Source of the DNA: Candidatus Dadabacteria bacterium
GTDB taxonomy: Bacteria; Desulfobacterota_D; UBA1144; Nemesobacterales; Nemesobacteraceae
Direction: 5' to 3'
NCBI GenBank assembly: GCA_026705445.1
Contig: JAPPAR010000003.1
Location: 1 to 62,028 of the forward strand
Length of the DNA: 62,028 nucleotides
This document shows, one piece after another, positions 26,354 through 36,203 of this stretch (its first letter is position 1; the number at the start of each line of letters is the position of its first letter). Both the position numbers and the translations under genes were made by a program. The notes beneath the pieces are model-generated. The model did not search any database and was not told the DNA's origin. It worked only from the letters and a program-made list of their open reading frames with translations.

Positions 26354-26399
26354 TTATGCGAGAATATGCAGAAACGGAGAAACAAGGGGGTGAGCTAAG

Positions 26400-27146
26400 A
26401 TGGCGGGTCATTCCAAATGGGCGAATATAAAACACAGAAAAGCCGCAGTTGACGCCAAGAGGGGAAAGATATTCACCAAGCTTATCAGGGAGCTTACGGT
26501 CGCCGCTAAGGAAGGAGGAGGCGATCCGGAATCCAATCCGCGTCTTCGCACCGCTGTAGCAACTGCGAAGGGTGCCAACATGCCCAACGACACGATAGAA
26601 AGGGCCATAAAACGGGGCACCGGGGACATCGAGGGAGTAGTCTACAACGAGATATTTTACGAAGGGTACGGACCCGGCGGAAGCGCCGTATACGTAAAGA
26701 CCCTTACCGATAACAGAAACAGAACCGTCTCTGAAATAAGAAGAATATTCACCAAACACGGCGGAGGGCTCGGGGAGAACGGCTGCGTTGCGTGGATGTT
26801 CGATCTTAAGGGAAGAATCGCGTTTGCCGAAGACTCGGTTGATGAGGATGCTCTTTTCGATCTGGTAATAGACGCGGGGGCTGACGACGTGTGCACCGAG
26901 GACAGCGATATCGTGGTTATAGCACCCACAGAGAACTATGAAACCGTAAAGAGAGCGGTCTCCGACGCCGGAATACAGTACGAATCGGCCGAAGTCACCA
27001 TGATACCGCAGACAAACGTTAGAATCGAGGGCCGGGACGCCGAACACATGATAAGATTGATGGAAGCGCTTGAAGACAGCGACGATGTCCAGAACGTGTA
27101 CGCCAACTTCGATATAGACGAGCAGTTACTCGAGGCAATTGGATAA
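26400..27146 (+). CDS. yebC: YebC/PmpR-family protein
   Basis: A 248-residue member of the YebC/TACO1 family. The start [20 protein letters not shown] and the run [18 protein letters not shown] are diagnostic, as is [19 protein letters not shown] and the final [12 protein letters not shown]. Family members have been described as DNA-binding regulators and, more recently, as factors that help ribosomes through difficult peptides. GGGGGTGAG lies just upstream. The stop overlaps the ruvC start, a widespread gene pairing. Confidence 0.95.
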   Translation: MAGHSKWANIKHRKAAVDAKRGKIFTKLIRELTVAAKEGGGDPESNPRLRTAVATAKGANMPNDTIERAIKRGTGDIEGVVYNEIFYEGYGPGGSAVYVKTLTDNRNRTVSEIRRIFTKHGGGLGENGCVAWMFDLKGRIAFAEDSVDEDALFDLVIDAGADDVCTEDSDIVVIAPTENYETVKRAVSDAGIQYESAEVTMIPQTNVRIEGRDAEHMIRLMEALEDSDDVQNVYANFDIDEQLLEAIG

Positions 27147-27705
27147 AATTTCCGACACCAGGGTCATGGGAATTGACCCCGGATCAAGATCCTGCGGCTA
27201 CGGAATCGTGGACGGCGCAGGAAACCGGTTAAGCTACGTAACCAGTGGAACAATCACCCCTGTGCCCGGAAACTCCGCTTCTGAAAGACTGAATGATATC
27301 TATGTCGGGATCCTGAGGGTAATTGACGATTACGCTCCCTCGGTCGTATCAATCGAGGAGATGTTTTTCGCTAAGAATGCGAGAAGCGCCATAAAACTCG
27401 GCCAGTCTAGGGGCATAGCGATCCTGGCGGCGGCGCAGAGAGGAATCCCGGTAAGCGAGTACGCACCCACCAGAGTAAAGCTCGCCCTGACCGGCAGAGG
27501 AAGAGCAGGCAAGGAAGAGATGCAGAAAATGCTTTCCTACATGCTCGGAGTCAGCGAATTTCAAAGCACAGACGAGTCAGACGCACTCGCGATCGCGATC
27601 TGCCACTTAAGTCTTTCAAAATACGGACTGCCGGACGGCGCTATTGGCAGTGCGGGAAACCGGCGCAGGAAAAAGAGATTCACCGTAAATGATCTATCTG
27701 CTTAG
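27139..27705 (+). CDS. ruvC: Holliday junction endonuclease RuvC
   Basis: A 188-residue resolvase. The catalytic acidic residues lie in [24 protein letters not shown] and the C-terminal [14 protein letters not shown]. It nicks Holliday junctions symmetrically in the RuvABC complex. The start is a TTG at 27139 overlapping the yebC stop; an ATG at 27163 is possible but would cut into the first strand. A short basic tail (RRRKKR) follows the catalytic domain. It overlaps ruvA by 17 bases. Confidence 0.94.
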   Translation: MDKISDTRVMGIDPGSRSCGYGIVDGAGNRLSYVTSGTITPVPGNSASERLNDIYVGILRVIDDYAPSVVSIEEMFFAKNARSAIKLGQSRGIAILAAAQRGIPVSEYAPTRVKLALTGRGRAGKEEMQKMLSYMLGVSEFQSTDESDALAIAICHLSLSKYGLPDGAIGSAGNRRRKKRFTVNDLSA

Positions 27706-28273
27706 AGGCGCAATCGCTTGTAAGGAAATCGGGACCGTAGTCATTGACGTAAACGGGGTCGGTTACGGAGTTACCGTTCCACTTTCGACTTACTATGATC
27801 TCGGAGTCGTAGGAGAGGAAGTTGAACTCAAAATACATACAAGCCAGAGGGAAAACAGTATTGAATTGTTCGGGTTTCTCACCGAAGCGGAGAAAAAACT
27901 CTTTGAAAAACTCATCGGCGTTTCCGGCATAGGACCGAAAGCAGCCACGAACGTACTTTCGAACATTTCCGCCTCAGAGCTTGTAAGATCCATAATAAAC
28001 GGGGACTTGGCGCAGAAAAAAATCCGTGGCATCGGCACCAAAACCGCTACCAAGATAGTAAACGAGCTTAAGGACAAGCTTGATGACCTTGCGGCGGACG
28101 AAGAGTCCTCGATATCGAACACCATGCTTAACGACACGATTTCCGCGCTACTTAACTTGGGTTACACGAGGGCCGAGGTAGAAAAGAAAACCCCCGAGAT
28201 CAAAAAAATCATCGAGGTCTCGGGTTCCATAGAAAATGTGCTCCGGGATTCTCTTAAGGTGATAAGAAACTAA
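27689..28273 (+). CDS. ruvA: Holliday junction binding protein RuvA
   Basis: A 194-residue RuvA: OB-fold start ([28 protein letters not shown]), then helix-hairpin-helix motifs (KLIGVSGIGPKAATNVLS and IRGIGTKTATKIVNELK) and the flexible-linked C-terminal domain (LLNLGYTRAEVEK) that binds RuvB. The ruvB ATG is immediately after its stop. Confidence 0.95.
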   Translation: MIYLLRGAIACKEIGTVVIDVNGVGYGVTVPLSTYYDLGVVGEEVELKIHTSQRENSIELFGFLTEAEKKLFEKLIGVSGIGPKAATNVLSNISASELVRSIINGDLAQKKIRGIGTKTATKIVNELKDKLDDLAADEESSISNTMLNDTISALLNLGYTRAEVEKKTPEIKKIIEVSGSIENVLRDSLKVIRN

Positions 28274-29299
28274 ATGTCACAGAACACAAGAAAAACCGTT
28301 TCGCCCGAATACACGGAAACAGACGAGCTTACGGACGTAAATCTCCGGCCTGCTTTTCTTCGGGACTTTATCGGGCAACCGAACGTTAAGGAACAGGTCG
28401 CCATATTCATCGGTGCCGCCAAGGCAAGAGGCGAAGCCCTAGACCACGTCCTTCTCTCCGGCCCCCCAGGACTTGGAAAAACCACTCTCGCCCACATATT
28501 CGCAAATGAACTCGGCGTGGGGCTGCACCTTACCTCGGGGCCCGTTCTCGAAAGAACGGGAGATCTCGCTTCCATGCTTACCAACCTTGACGAAAAGGAC
28601 GTGCTTTTCGTTGATGAAATACACAGAATAAACAGAGTCGTAGAAGAATATCTTTATTCCGCTATGGAGGATTTCAAAATTGACCTCATGATAGGAGAAG
28701 GCCCAACGGCAAGATCGGTAAAAATAAACCTTAACAGGTTCACCTTAATAGGAGCAACAACCAGAACAGGGCTTCTCACCTCCCCGTTTCGCTCCCGTTT
28801 TGGGGTCGAACTCAGGCTTGACTACTACAGTACAGAAGAGCTCTCAAGCATAGTGAAAAGGTCCTCCGGTATTCTTGGGGTCGAGATAACAGACGAAGGG
28901 GCCCGCGAGATGACATCGAGGGCAAGAGGAACCCCCAGAATAGCCAACAGGCTTCTTAAGAGAGTAAGGGACTACGCCCAGATGAAATCGGACGGGCGGA
29001 TAACCGAAACCGTGGTCAGGGACGCCCTTTCGATGCTTGAGATAGATTCAATGGGTCTTGATAACCTCGACAGGGCGATACTTACCTCCATAATCGAAAA
29101 ATTCGGAGGGGGTCCCGTAGGAGTAGACACTATCTCAGCCGCGGTGAGCGAGGACAAGGACACAATAGAAAACGTCTACGAACCCTTTCTGATAAGAGAG
29201 GGGCTAGTAGAAAAAACCCCTAGGGGAAGAAAGGCTACAAAACTCGCCTACAGGCATTTGGGACTCAGCCCTAGCAAAGGTCAGCCAAAACTTCTCTGA
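28274..29299 (+). CDS. ruvB: Holliday junction helicase RuvB
   Basis: A 341-residue AAA+ motor that drives branch migration. Seen: [18 protein letters not shown], Walker [13 protein letters not shown], Walker [13 protein letters not shown], sensor 1 in [20 protein letters not shown] with the arginine finger, and the winged-helix C-terminus with [17 protein letters not shown] and [10 protein letters not shown]. Length is normal. Last gene of the yebC-ruvCAB unit, convergent with the secreted protein gene downstream. Confidence 0.96.
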   Translation: MSQNTRKTVSPEYTETDELTDVNLRPAFLRDFIGQPNVKEQVAIFIGAAKARGEALDHVLLSGPPGLGKTTLAHIFANELGVGLHLTSGPVLERTGDLASMLTNLDEKDVLFVDEIHRINRVVEEYLYSAMEDFKIDLMIGEGPTARSVKINLNRFTLIGATTRTGLLTSPFRSRFGVELRLDYYSTEELSSIVKRSSGILGVEITDEGAREMTSRARGTPRIANRLLKRVRDYAQMKSDGRITETVVRDALSMLEIDSMGLDNLDRAILTSIIEKFGGGPVGVDTISAAVSEDKDTIENVYEPFLIREGLVEKTPRGRKATKLAYRHLGLSPSKGQPKLL

Positions 29300-29322
29300 T
29301 CCACGCAAAAATCTGAAAACAT

Positions 29323-29769
29323 TCAGTCAAGGGGGATTTCCCTTATGAATTCATCCCAGTGATTCCCGGAAATGGAGTCTATTATTTTCCTCGGTTCCTT
29401 GTAACCTTTCTCCCCGGGAAATAATTTGCTGTATACCTCGTCCCTCACCTCAAGCCACCTGTCTATCGCCGCGTAGTTCTTGAATTTTACCACGGTTTTG
29501 TAGGTCCAAAGTGGCTTTATGGTATGTATTCTCTGTGAATACATCCTGTAATCGTCAACGGTGATGCCCCTCTTTTTCATTTCCTGCCAGAAAGGAAAAA
29601 GACGAGTTCTGTATACCCTGAGAAACTCCTCGCGGTTCTCTGGCGCTACAGTATAGAAACTTTCTTCCACCACAATCGTGTATCTGTCCTCCTCCGCGTG
29701 AACTGCCACGGCAGTCACGAGGGAAAAAATCAGAATAAAAATAGCTGAAAAACAGTGCTTTTTTGACAT
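29323..29769 (-). CDS. Secreted protein of unknown function
   Basis: A 148-residue protein with a clear signal peptide (basic start, hydrophobic residues 7-22, likely cleavage after VAVHA). The mature part has strands and helices rich in aromatic and basic residues (EFLRVYRTRLFPFWQEM, YKTVVKFKNYAAIDRWLEVRDEVY), reminiscent of dimeric alpha-beta barrel (NIPSNAP-like) proteins, but I do not recognise a family. The ATG at 29769 follows GGAGGG by six bases, so the longer frame upstream is not used. Single gene, convergent with ruvB and divergent from tolQ. Confidence 0.7.
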   Translation of the reverse strand: MSKKHCFSAIFILIFSLVTAVAVHAEEDRYTIVVEESFYTVAPENREEFLRVYRTRLFPFWQEMKKRGITVDDYRMYSQRIHTIKPLWTYKTVVKFKNYAAIDRWLEVRDEVYSKLFPGEKGYKEPRKIIDSISGNHWDEFIREIPLD

Positions 29770-30024
29770 TTTGATCCCTCCATTGAGCGGATTATTCACG
29801 GATGTTCGCAAACCCCGTACTGTCTTTCAATTCTACCTGACAGCAAAGTTATGTTTAATTCCCCAAAACGGGTAAAATAGTTTAGTTAAGGTTTCCTGTA
29901 TGATTTTTATCAGCAGTTATCTTTTCGCACGGCATCTGGTTATCCGGCCGCCTGCCACCCGCGACATGGCTTGAGAAATTTACCGACGGAACCGGAATTT
30001 TCGAATTTCGCCTAAGCACCCTTT

Positions 30025-30741
30025 ATGAATCTGTTCACGGAAGGAACAAACAACATATTAATGCTGCTTGTAAGCACCGGGCCTGTGGTCAAGGCCGTGC
30101 TTCTGCTTTTAGTTTTCATGTCAGTTTTTTCCTGGGCGATTATCTACACAAAATTTCGTCTTCTAAGAAGTTCTTCCAAGAAATCAACCGCGTTTCTCAA
30201 CCTTTATCATTCAAACGAAGACATGAGGGCACTTCTCTCCTTCTCGGAGAAAGTAGGTGGCCCGGTTGCGGAGTTGTTCAGGGCAGGCTACGCGGAAGTG
30301 GTGAAAACGGAGAAGAAGAAAAACCGGGGAGAACTCGATCCTAAGGAATCCGGAGACATTTCTTCCCGTTCCGAATCTGTAGACCTGGTGGAAAGGGCGC
30401 TTAACAGGGCGATGACCAAAGAAGCTTCAAAGCTGGAAAAGTCCTTGGTTTTCCTCGCAACCACCGGCAGTTCAGCTCCGTTCATAGGGTTGTTCGGAAC
30501 CGTGTGGGGCATTATGAACTCCTTTATAGGACTTGCGGGAAGCAAAGGGGTCCCCTCGCTTGAGGTCGTGGCTCCAGGAATCGCGGAGGCTCTTATAGCA
30601 ACCGCTATCGGTCTTGCGGCCGCCATCCCCGCCACAATAGCTTACAACTACTTTGTCAACCGGGTAAGGGCCATGGAGGTGGAAATGGAGCATTTCTGTG
30701 CCGGATTTCTTAACACGGCGGAAAGGTATCTAAACAGGTAG
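30025..30741 (+). CDS. tolQ: TolQ/ExbB-family proton channel protein
   Basis: A 238-residue three-helix inner membrane protein: helix 1 at about 21-43 (AVLLLLVFMSVFSWAIIYTKFRLL), a long cytoplasmic loop, then ATTGSSAPFIGLFGTVWGIMNSF and the last helix EALIATAIGLAAAIPATIAYN, all typical for TolQ/ExbB/MotA channels. With TolR it uses the proton gradient to drive TolA. The neighbours (TolR-like, TolA-like) support Tol rather than Exb, though no tolB or pal follows. Sixteen bases separate it from tolR. Confidence 0.88.
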   Translation: MNLFTEGTNNILMLLVSTGPVVKAVLLLLVFMSVFSWAIIYTKFRLLRSSSKKSTAFLNLYHSNEDMRALLSFSEKVGGPVAELFRAGYAEVVKTEKKKNRGELDPKESGDISSRSESVDLVERALNRAMTKEASKLEKSLVFLATTGSSAPFIGLFGTVWGIMNSFIGLAGSKGVPSLEVVAPGIAEALIATAIGLAAAIPATIAYNYFVNRVRAMEVEMEHFCAGFLNTAERYLNR

Positions 30742-30757
30742 CGGGGAATTTCGCCTC

Positions 30758-31201
30758 ATGGCAGCGGGAAAATTCAACACCGGCTGGCGCAGGTCAGTCC
30801 TCTCAGAGATAAACGTCACTCCCTTTGTTGACGTAATGCTGGTTCTTTTAGTTATTTTCATGGTCACCACCCCAATACTTTATCAGGGAATCAGGGTAAA
30901 CCTTCCGCAAACGGCATCTTCTAAAATCCCGGTCAAAAACCAGAAACAGATAACTGTGACCGTAACCGGGTCCGGAAATATATTTCTCGAAGACACTAGC
31001 TACTCCCTTTCAGAAATCGCCACAGCTCTCGGTAAATTAATGGCGGCCGAGGGAACCACGCCCGAGAGCGGACGGGTTTTTCTCAGAGCGGATAAATCAG
31101 TCAAATACGGATTCGTGGTAAAGGTCATAGACGAGATAAAGAAAACCGGTGTTGAAAAGCTAAGCCTGATCACGGAATCAAAAAACATAAAGGACAAATA
31201 A
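30758..31201 (+). CDS. tolR: TolR/ExbD-family protein
   Basis: A 147-residue protein with a short cytoplasmic start, one membrane helix (FVDVMLVLLVIFMVT) carrying D25, the conserved proton-carrying Asp, and a periplasmic domain with the ADKSVKYGFVVKVIDEIKKTG signature of TolR/ExbD. INVTPFVDVMLVLL is the family's best block. It is flanked by tolQ and the TolA-like gene. Confidence 0.9.
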   Translation: MAAGKFNTGWRRSVLSEINVTPFVDVMLVLLVIFMVTTPILYQGIRVNLPQTASSKIPVKNQKQITVTVTGSGNIFLEDTSYSLSEIATALGKLMAAEGTTPESGRVFLRADKSVKYGFVVKVIDEIKKTGVEKLSLITESKNIKDK

Positions 31202-31217
31202 GCGGACATGTAAAAAG

Positions 31218-32075
31218 ATGAAGGGAGAAAAGAATCATTTTCGCAAAGGACTTTTTATTTCCTTGGGTCTTCATCTGCTGATTGTCTGTCTGCTTGCTCT
31301 TGGGGTCGGAAGGCACGGGCCAGTTTCTCCCGAGCAATCAATAGAAGTGTCACTCTCGACCCAAGTTCCGCGCGCCAGCAAGAAAAAATCAGTTGTTAGG
31401 GCTCCCAGCCGTCCCAAAAAACCGGAGAAAAGCGCAAAGAAAATCAAAAAACCCGCTAAGGAACAAGTAAAAGCTCCCCAGAAAAAGAAAAAAGCGGATC
31501 CTGTGATAACGAAAAAAGAAAAAAGCCCGGATCCCCCTACCCCGCAAACAAAACCAGACGAGAAGCCGAAAGAACCTCCAGTAGCAAGCAAAGAGACACC
31601 ACCACGCACAGAACCCGAAACGGAAAAGGAAGAAGCGGTCGCCGAGAAAAAAGCTCTTGAATCCGAGAAAAAAGAAGTGATCAGGAACATTAAAAAGGAA
31701 TCCGTTTTAAGTAACATCAAGAAAAGTGCCGAACAAGCGTCTGTCGAACCGGCTCCCAAAGAATCTGCCCCGGGAGTCATCTCACTTGTGCTTGACGTCT
31801 ATTACAGAACAATATCGAAACGGATACAGAGGAGCCTGATACTGCCACTTAACATAGATTCCGGTATCCTTCTCGCGGCTCAGGTAAATTTTTACATGAA
31901 AGAAACCGGCGAGGTTTACAATGTGGGAATAGAAAGAAGCTCCGGAAACCTGAAGTTCGATTCTTACTGTATAAAGGCCGTAAACGACGCTTCGCCGCTT
32001 CCCCCTCCGCCAAGTGAGTTGAGAGAAAGGATAAAGTCGGATTTCTTTGTCATCTCCTGTGAAAGCAAAAAGTGA
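31218..32075 (+). CDS. TolA/TonB-like energy-transducing protein
   Basis: A 285-residue bitopic protein: one N-terminal membrane helix (residues 10-27, LFISLGLHLLIVCLLALG with the SxxxH signature region of TonB/TolA as SLGLH), a Lys/Pro/Glu-rich spacer (about 50-155) to cross the periplasm, and a C-terminal TolA/TonB domain (VISLVLDVYYRTISKRIQRSLILP to SPLPPPPSELRE). Position after tolQR argues for TolA. It overlaps the next gene as GTGA. Confidence 0.85.
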   Translation: MKGEKNHFRKGLFISLGLHLLIVCLLALGVGRHGPVSPEQSIEVSLSTQVPRASKKKSVVRAPSRPKKPEKSAKKIKKPAKEQVKAPQKKKKADPVITKKEKSPDPPTPQTKPDEKPKEPPVASKETPPRTEPETEKEEAVAEKKALESEKKEVIRNIKKESVLSNIKKSAEQASVEPAPKESAPGVISLVLDVYYRTISKRIQRSLILPLNIDSGILLAAQVNFYMKETGEVYNVGIERSSGNLKFDSYCIKAVNDASPLPPPPSELRERIKSDFFVISCESKK

Positions 32076-32695
32076 TTCGCATGCGGCTGATACTCGTAAG
32101 ACACGGAAAAACAGACTGGAATGAAACCGGAAAATGTCAGGGGATAAGTGATGTTCCGCTTAACCCCACCGGAATAGAACAGGCGGAGAAAGTAGCTTTC
32201 TCTCTTAAGGACGAGAGTGTCGACCGCATATACTCGAGCAACCTTGTAAGGGCGAAGACGACGGCGGAGAAAATCGCCGCGTACCACTCAATTGACGTTG
32301 ATATCAGGGATGATCTTCGGGAGATGGACCAAGGAATTTTTGAGGGGCTTGATTTCTCCTATATAAGGGAGAAGTATCCCGACGTGCTTGAACACTGGCG
32401 CAAAGACCCGGAGACCTTGCAGTTACCAGGCGGAGAGTCATTAAAAGGGGTTCAGCAAAGGGCTCTTGACGCCATAGCAGATATCAAAAGCCGCTTCGAA
32501 TCGCAGAACATAGTGGTCGTAAGCCACAATATGGTTATAGGAACACTGTTTTGCAGTTTTACCGGAAGATCCCTTAAGAAATTGCGAGATTACATAGTAG
32601 ATGAAGCCTCAAAAAGCGTTGTTGAAGTATACGACGGCAGGTTCGTTATAATATCCTTTAACGATATCGATCACCTAGGTCCTCCCGTCGAGTAA
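32072..32695 (+). CDS. Histidine phosphatase family protein
   Basis: A 207-residue member of the phosphoglycerate mutase-like superfamily. The catalytic RHG is in LILVRHGKTDWNETGKCQG, followed by PLNPTGIEQAE, IYSSNLVRAKTTAEKIA, LREMDQGIFEG and the second His in VVSHNMVIG. Substrate unknown: alpha-ribazole phosphatase (CobC) and GpmB-like proteins look alike and no cobalamin gene is nearby. It starts with GTG at 32072 overlapping the upstream stop; an ATG lies three codons in. Confidence 0.85.
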   Translation: MIRMRLILVRHGKTDWNETGKCQGISDVPLNPTGIEQAEKVAFSLKDESVDRIYSSNLVRAKTTAEKIAAYHSIDVDIRDDLREMDQGIFEGLDFSYIREKYPDVLEHWRKDPETLQLPGGESLKGVQQRALDAIADIKSRFESQNIVVVSHNMVIGTLFCSFTGRSLKKLRDYIVDEASKSVVEVYDGRFVIISFNDIDHLGPPVE

Positions 32696-32713
32696 GTCAG
32701 GCCGCAAAAACTC

Positions 32714-34387
32714 ATGAAGGACGAAATACTGAAAATCATAAAAGAGTCCGTGGATTCGCTCGCGCTACCCGGAAGCCCAATGGGAAACGAGACAGAGTTC
32801 GAGGTGTCGGTACCGAAAAAAAAGGAATTCGGCGATTTCTCCACGAATGCGGCGCTCGTTATAGGAAGCATGAAGGGCAAAAATCCCCGTGAAGTCGCGC
32901 AAAAAATAGTCAAGGCCATAGAGCAGCGCCAGCACGGTTTCATAGAAAGGCTTGATATTGCGGGGCCGGGATTCATAAATTTTTTCGTTAACGAAACCCT
33001 GTTCGAATCACAACTTAGAGAGATTCTTCGTCTCGGCGAAAAGTACGGAGCCTCACTCCAGGGTTCCAGACAGAGAGTGATAGTTGAATTTGTAAGCGCC
33101 AATCCTACGGGCTATCTTCATTTCGGCCACGCCCGAAATGCCGTTGTCGGAGACTCGGTATGCAGAATACTTTCCTTTTGCGGATACGGAGTGATCAGAG
33201 AATTCTACATAAATGACGCAGGCAGGCAGATGGATATGCTCGGCGAGTCGGTATACTCGGCTCTCGCACAGTCCTACGGACTCGCAAGAGAGCTTCCAGA
33301 AGACGGCTATCGCGGCAAGTACATCTCAGAACTCGCCGAGGAAATAAAAAAATCGGAAGAATGCCCTCAAGTGCCTGGGGATGAATCGGAAGCTATAGAG
33401 TTCTGCAGAGAGTTTGCTTACTCAAGGCTTCTTGAGGAAATAAAAACTGACCTTCTGAACCTAAGGGTGGATTTTGACAACTGGTACAGCGAGAGAATTA
33501 AAATACACGGTCGCGGTTCTGAAGAAGGAAAGCTGGACAAGACTCTTACCAAACTCGAGGATCTTGGGACAGTTGAAAGAAAAGAGCAGGCGCTCTGGTT
33601 CAAGGCTTCCCTATACGGGGACGGCAAGGACTGGGTAATAATAAAAAAAGACGGTGCTCCGACTTACTTTCTATCCGACATAGCCTACCACATGGATAAA
33701 TATTCAAGAGGATTTTCCAAGTTAATAAACGTCTGGGGAGCCGATCACCACAGCCACGTATCGCGTCTTAAGTCCTCTATGAAGGCTCTGGGCCTAGATG
33801 AATCTTCTCTGCAGGTGCTCCTTATACAGTTCGTGAGGCTCGTAAGAGACGGTGTGGAAGTTCCGATGTCGAAGAGAACGGGAGATTTCGTTACTCTCCG
33901 CGAAGTGCTTCGCGAAGTTGGGTGTGACGCCACGAGATTCTTTTTGCTCATGAGAAGCTCCGACAGCCACCTTGATTTTGATCTTTCACTGGCAAAAAAG
34001 GAGTCCAGCGAAAATCCCGTTTACTACGTTCAGTACGCAAACGCTAGAATTTCAAGTCTGATGAGGAACTCAGAGGAAGCGGGGATTAGTGCCTCGGAGG
34101 AACATCTTAATCTCCTTTCAGACGATGAGGAACGAAGCATAATGAAAATACTTCTCAGGTTCCCCGAGGTAGTCCGTTCGGCGGCCGAGTCGCTTTCCCC
34201 GCACAAAGTGGTTTATTATCTTCAGGAATTGGCGGCCGAGTTCCATTTTTATTACAATAAGACGAGAATTCTGGACTCGGAGAACACCGACATGGCCTCC
34301 GCGAGACTCTACCTAGCACGCTGCGTACAGGTGGTAATAGAAAACGGTCTCGGTCTTCTCGGAATAAACGCCCCCAGAAGTATGTAA
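32714..34387 (+). CDS. argS: Arginyl-tRNA synthetase
   Basis: A 557-residue class I synthetase. It begins with the Arg-specific N-terminal domain (FEVSVPKKKEFGDFSTNAAL), has the HIGH-type motif as HFGH in SANPTGYLHFGHARNAVVGD, the KMSK-type loop as VPMSKRTGDFVTL, and the DALR anticodon-binding domain at the end (NPVYYVQYANARISSLM, AAEFHFYYNKTRIL). Complete and of normal length. Confidence 0.96.
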   Translation: MKDEILKIIKESVDSLALPGSPMGNETEFEVSVPKKKEFGDFSTNAALVIGSMKGKNPREVAQKIVKAIEQRQHGFIERLDIAGPGFINFFVNETLFESQLREILRLGEKYGASLQGSRQRVIVEFVSANPTGYLHFGHARNAVVGDSVCRILSFCGYGVIREFYINDAGRQMDMLGESVYSALAQSYGLARELPEDGYRGKYISELAEEIKKSEECPQVPGDESEAIEFCREFAYSRLLEEIKTDLLNLRVDFDNWYSERIKIHGRGSEEGKLDKTLTKLEDLGTVERKEQALWFKASLYGDGKDWVIIKKDGAPTYFLSDIAYHMDKYSRGFSKLINVWGADHHSHVSRLKSSMKALGLDESSLQVLLIQFVRLVRDGVEVPMSKRTGDFVTLREVLREVGCDATRFFLLMRSSDSHLDFDLSLAKKESSENPVYYVQYANARISSLMRNSEEAGISASEEHLNLLSDDEERSIMKILLRFPEVVRSAAESLSPHKVVYYLQELAAEFHFYYNKTRILDSENTDMASARLYLARCVQVVIENGLGLLGINAPRSM

Positions 34388-34389
34388 AA

Positions 34390-34917
34390 ATGGCTGAAGA
34401 AAAAAAAGAAAAAAATCCCCGGATTCTGCGTCTTTCTCTGGTTTTTCTCGTTGTTTTCACAATGGTGTTTTCCCTGGGAGTCGTGGTGGGGAAAAAATTC
34501 ATCCCCGCGGACGAGCCTGTCTCGGCGGAGAAATCCCCAGGACTGCTGGAAAAACTGTTTTCGTTTATTTCGCAAGAGAAAACCCCAGGCGACGAAGCGG
34601 AAAAACTGGCCTCCACCCCAGATGAAAAAGATCCATCCGCCCGTGACAAGTACTTGTCGGCGATGATCAATCCTGACCATAAATACACCATTCAGATCAG
34701 CTCTTTCCTGAGCAAAAAAGTCGCCAACCGAACCGTGAGATTCTACAAAGACAAGGGATATCCCGCTTTTATAAAGGAGTACTCGCCTTCTGAAATCACA
34801 ACTTTCTACAGAGTGAGGATAGGAACCTTTCAATCCAAGGAACAGGCACGGGAATACGGAAACGAAATAAAGGAGAAAGAAAGGGACTTCAAGTTCTACG
34901 TAACTGTTAACGACTGA
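34390..34917 (+). CDS. SPOR-domain membrane protein
   Basis: A 175-residue bitopic protein: basic cytoplasmic start, one membrane helix at about residues 13-32, a charged spacer and a C-terminal SPOR domain (YTIQISSFLSKKVANRTVRFYKDKGYPAF to FYRVRIGTFQSKEQAREYG). SPOR domains bind denuded glycan strands at division sites; FtsN and DedD have this layout. A role in septation is likely from the domain. It starts two bases after the argS stop. Confidence 0.85.
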   Translation: MAEEKKEKNPRILRLSLVFLVVFTMVFSLGVVVGKKFIPADEPVSAEKSPGLLEKLFSFISQEKTPGDEAEKLASTPDEKDPSARDKYLSAMINPDHKYTIQISSFLSKKVANRTVRFYKDKGYPAFIKEYSPSEITTFYRVRIGTFQSKEQAREYGNEIKEKERDFKFYVTVND

Positions 34918-34987
34918 ACGGCAGAAGACAGCCGTATGTCGTCTACCCCAATAGACTACAGAGAAAATTACAGGGTATTATCTTTTT

Positions 34988-35731
34988 ATGGAAAACGAAT
35001 GGTCAAAACCTAACTCCGAGGAAGCTGACGAGAGGTCTAAAACCGGGAGAAAACCGGACTCTTCCAAGCTTCTCTCAGGCGGGATCAAGTCCTGGTGGGT
35101 CTTTCTCATGAGGCCCATAGAGGACTTTCTTATAGAAAGGGAGTTCCGCCCCAACGTACTCACCATTACCACCCTGATAGTTTCCGCACTTGCGGGATGG
35201 TTTTTCCATCTGGGCATGATCTTCATAGCCGGAGTTCTGCTGCTTGCCGGCTCGACTTTTGACATTTTCGATGGAAGGGTGGCGCGAGCCCAAGGCCTTA
35301 ATTCACCCAGAGGGGCTTTTTTTGACTCCTGCGTGGACAGATATTCAGAAGTTCTTATCTACTTGGGTCTTCTGAGCTTTTTCAAAGACACTTTTTTCGT
35401 CTATATCGTTTTCCTTACAGTCAGTTGTTCCATGATGGTCAGCTACACAAGGGCCAGGGCCGAGGGACTTGGAATCGACTGCGAGGTGGGGATAATGCAG
35501 AGAGCCGAGAGGGTAGTTTACTTGGGGGTTCTCTCGACGTTTAACTTCCTTGGCAACATAATTACCTTTCTCATGGGGCTTGGAAACAGGGATTACCTTC
35601 TGAAGCTTTCAGTCCTCATTCTCTTCGTCTTTTCCTTATACACCTCAATACAGAGAATGGTTCACGTAATGAGCAAAATGGAGAAAGCCGAAAACGGCGG
35701 GACTGACGGAACTGGAAAAGTCGCAGACTAG
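34988..35731 (+). CDS. CDP-alcohol phosphatidyltransferase
   Basis: A 247-residue membrane enzyme with the complete family signature D92xxD95G96xxA99R100-x8-G109xxxD113xxxD117, all catalytic residues present, and about six membrane helices. It transfers a phosphatidyl group from CDP-diacylglycerol to an alcohol. The substrate is not clear; PgsA- and phosphatidylinositol synthase-like enzymes are both possible. A polar N-terminal extension of about 33 residues precedes the first conserved segment. Its stop codon shares the palindrome CTAG with the stop of rplS on the other strand. Confidence 0.85.
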   Translation: MENEWSKPNSEEADERSKTGRKPDSSKLLSGGIKSWWVFLMRPIEDFLIEREFRPNVLTITTLIVSALAGWFFHLGMIFIAGVLLLAGSTFDIFDGRVARAQGLNSPRGAFFDSCVDRYSEVLIYLGLLSFFKDTFFVYIVFLTVSCSMMVSYTRARAEGLGIDCEVGIMQRAERVVYLGVLSTFNFLGNIITFLMGLGNRDYLLKLSVLILFVFSLYTSIQRMVHVMSKMEKAENGGTDGTGKVAD

Positions 35732-36072
35732 GAAGTTCTCTCTCTTATTCTGCTGGCTTTCTTTGAAAGGCCTCTTAGGTAGTAAAGCTTGGCTCTTCTC
35801 ACGCGGCCTTTTCTTTTTACTTCTATTTTCCCTATAAGAGGGGAATGCAGGGGAAAAATTCTCTCGACACCTATACCGTAGGAAACCTTCCTTACCGTGA
35901 AAGTTTCCCTGAAGCCCGAACCTTTTTTGGCTATCACGGTACCTTCAAAAACCTGGATCCTTCTCCTTTCACCTTCCTTGATGTTGTAGTGGACCGATAC
36001 CGTGTCCCCAGCTCGAAATTCCGGCAGGTCGGTTCTCAGGTGCTTTTTTTCAATTTCTGCTATGATTCCCAT
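35728..36072 (-). CDS. rplS: 50S ribosomal protein L19
   Basis: A 114-residue L19. Seen: [56 protein letters not shown] and [28 protein letters not shown] near the C-terminus. Length is normal. It comes after trmD in the rpsP-khpA-rimM-trmD-rplS order common in bacteria, and in addition has its own strong promoter. Confidence 0.97.
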   Translation of the reverse strand: MGIIAEIEKKHLRTDLPEFRAGDTVSVHYNIKEGERRRIQVFEGTVIAKKGSGFRETFTVRKVSYGIGVERIFPLHSPLIGKIEVKRKGRVRRAKLYYLRGLSKKASRIRERTS

Positions 36073-36102
36073 TTTCTCAATCTTCCTTTTCGCGGGATGT
36101 TG

Positions 36103-36131
36103 AATATACAGAACCCCATGGGGATTGTCAA
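36103..36131 (-). promoter_or_regulatory. rplS promoter with palindromic spacer
   Basis: On the minus strand, TTGACA (plus 36126-36131), 17 bases, TATATT (plus 36103-36108): a near-consensus sigma-70 promoter, with a leader of about 24 bases to the rplS ATG. The spacer contains the perfect palindrome CCCCATGGGG at 36114-36123. Confidence 0.75.
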
Positions 36132-36203
36132 AATATTAAAAGGGTTTTTTTCGGCTGCTTCAGGAAGCTTCCCGAGACGTCCGTCCCAGCCGGTTTCAGC
36201 GGA

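Larger units (their letters stand above)
25940..26399. other. Intergenic region between divergent rho and yebC
   Basis: 460 bases without a gene. The rho half is AT-rich and holds the rho promoter and a long untranslated leader. The middle (about 26110-26280) shows no feature I can name. The yebC half has an inverted repeat, CAGCGCT at 26284-26290 and AGCGCTG at 26317-26323, and a candidate promoter after it. Confidence 0.6.

Noticed and set aside
30025-32075. Complete tol-pal operon
   Set aside because: tolB and pal are not in the window; argS and other genes follow the TolA-like gene.
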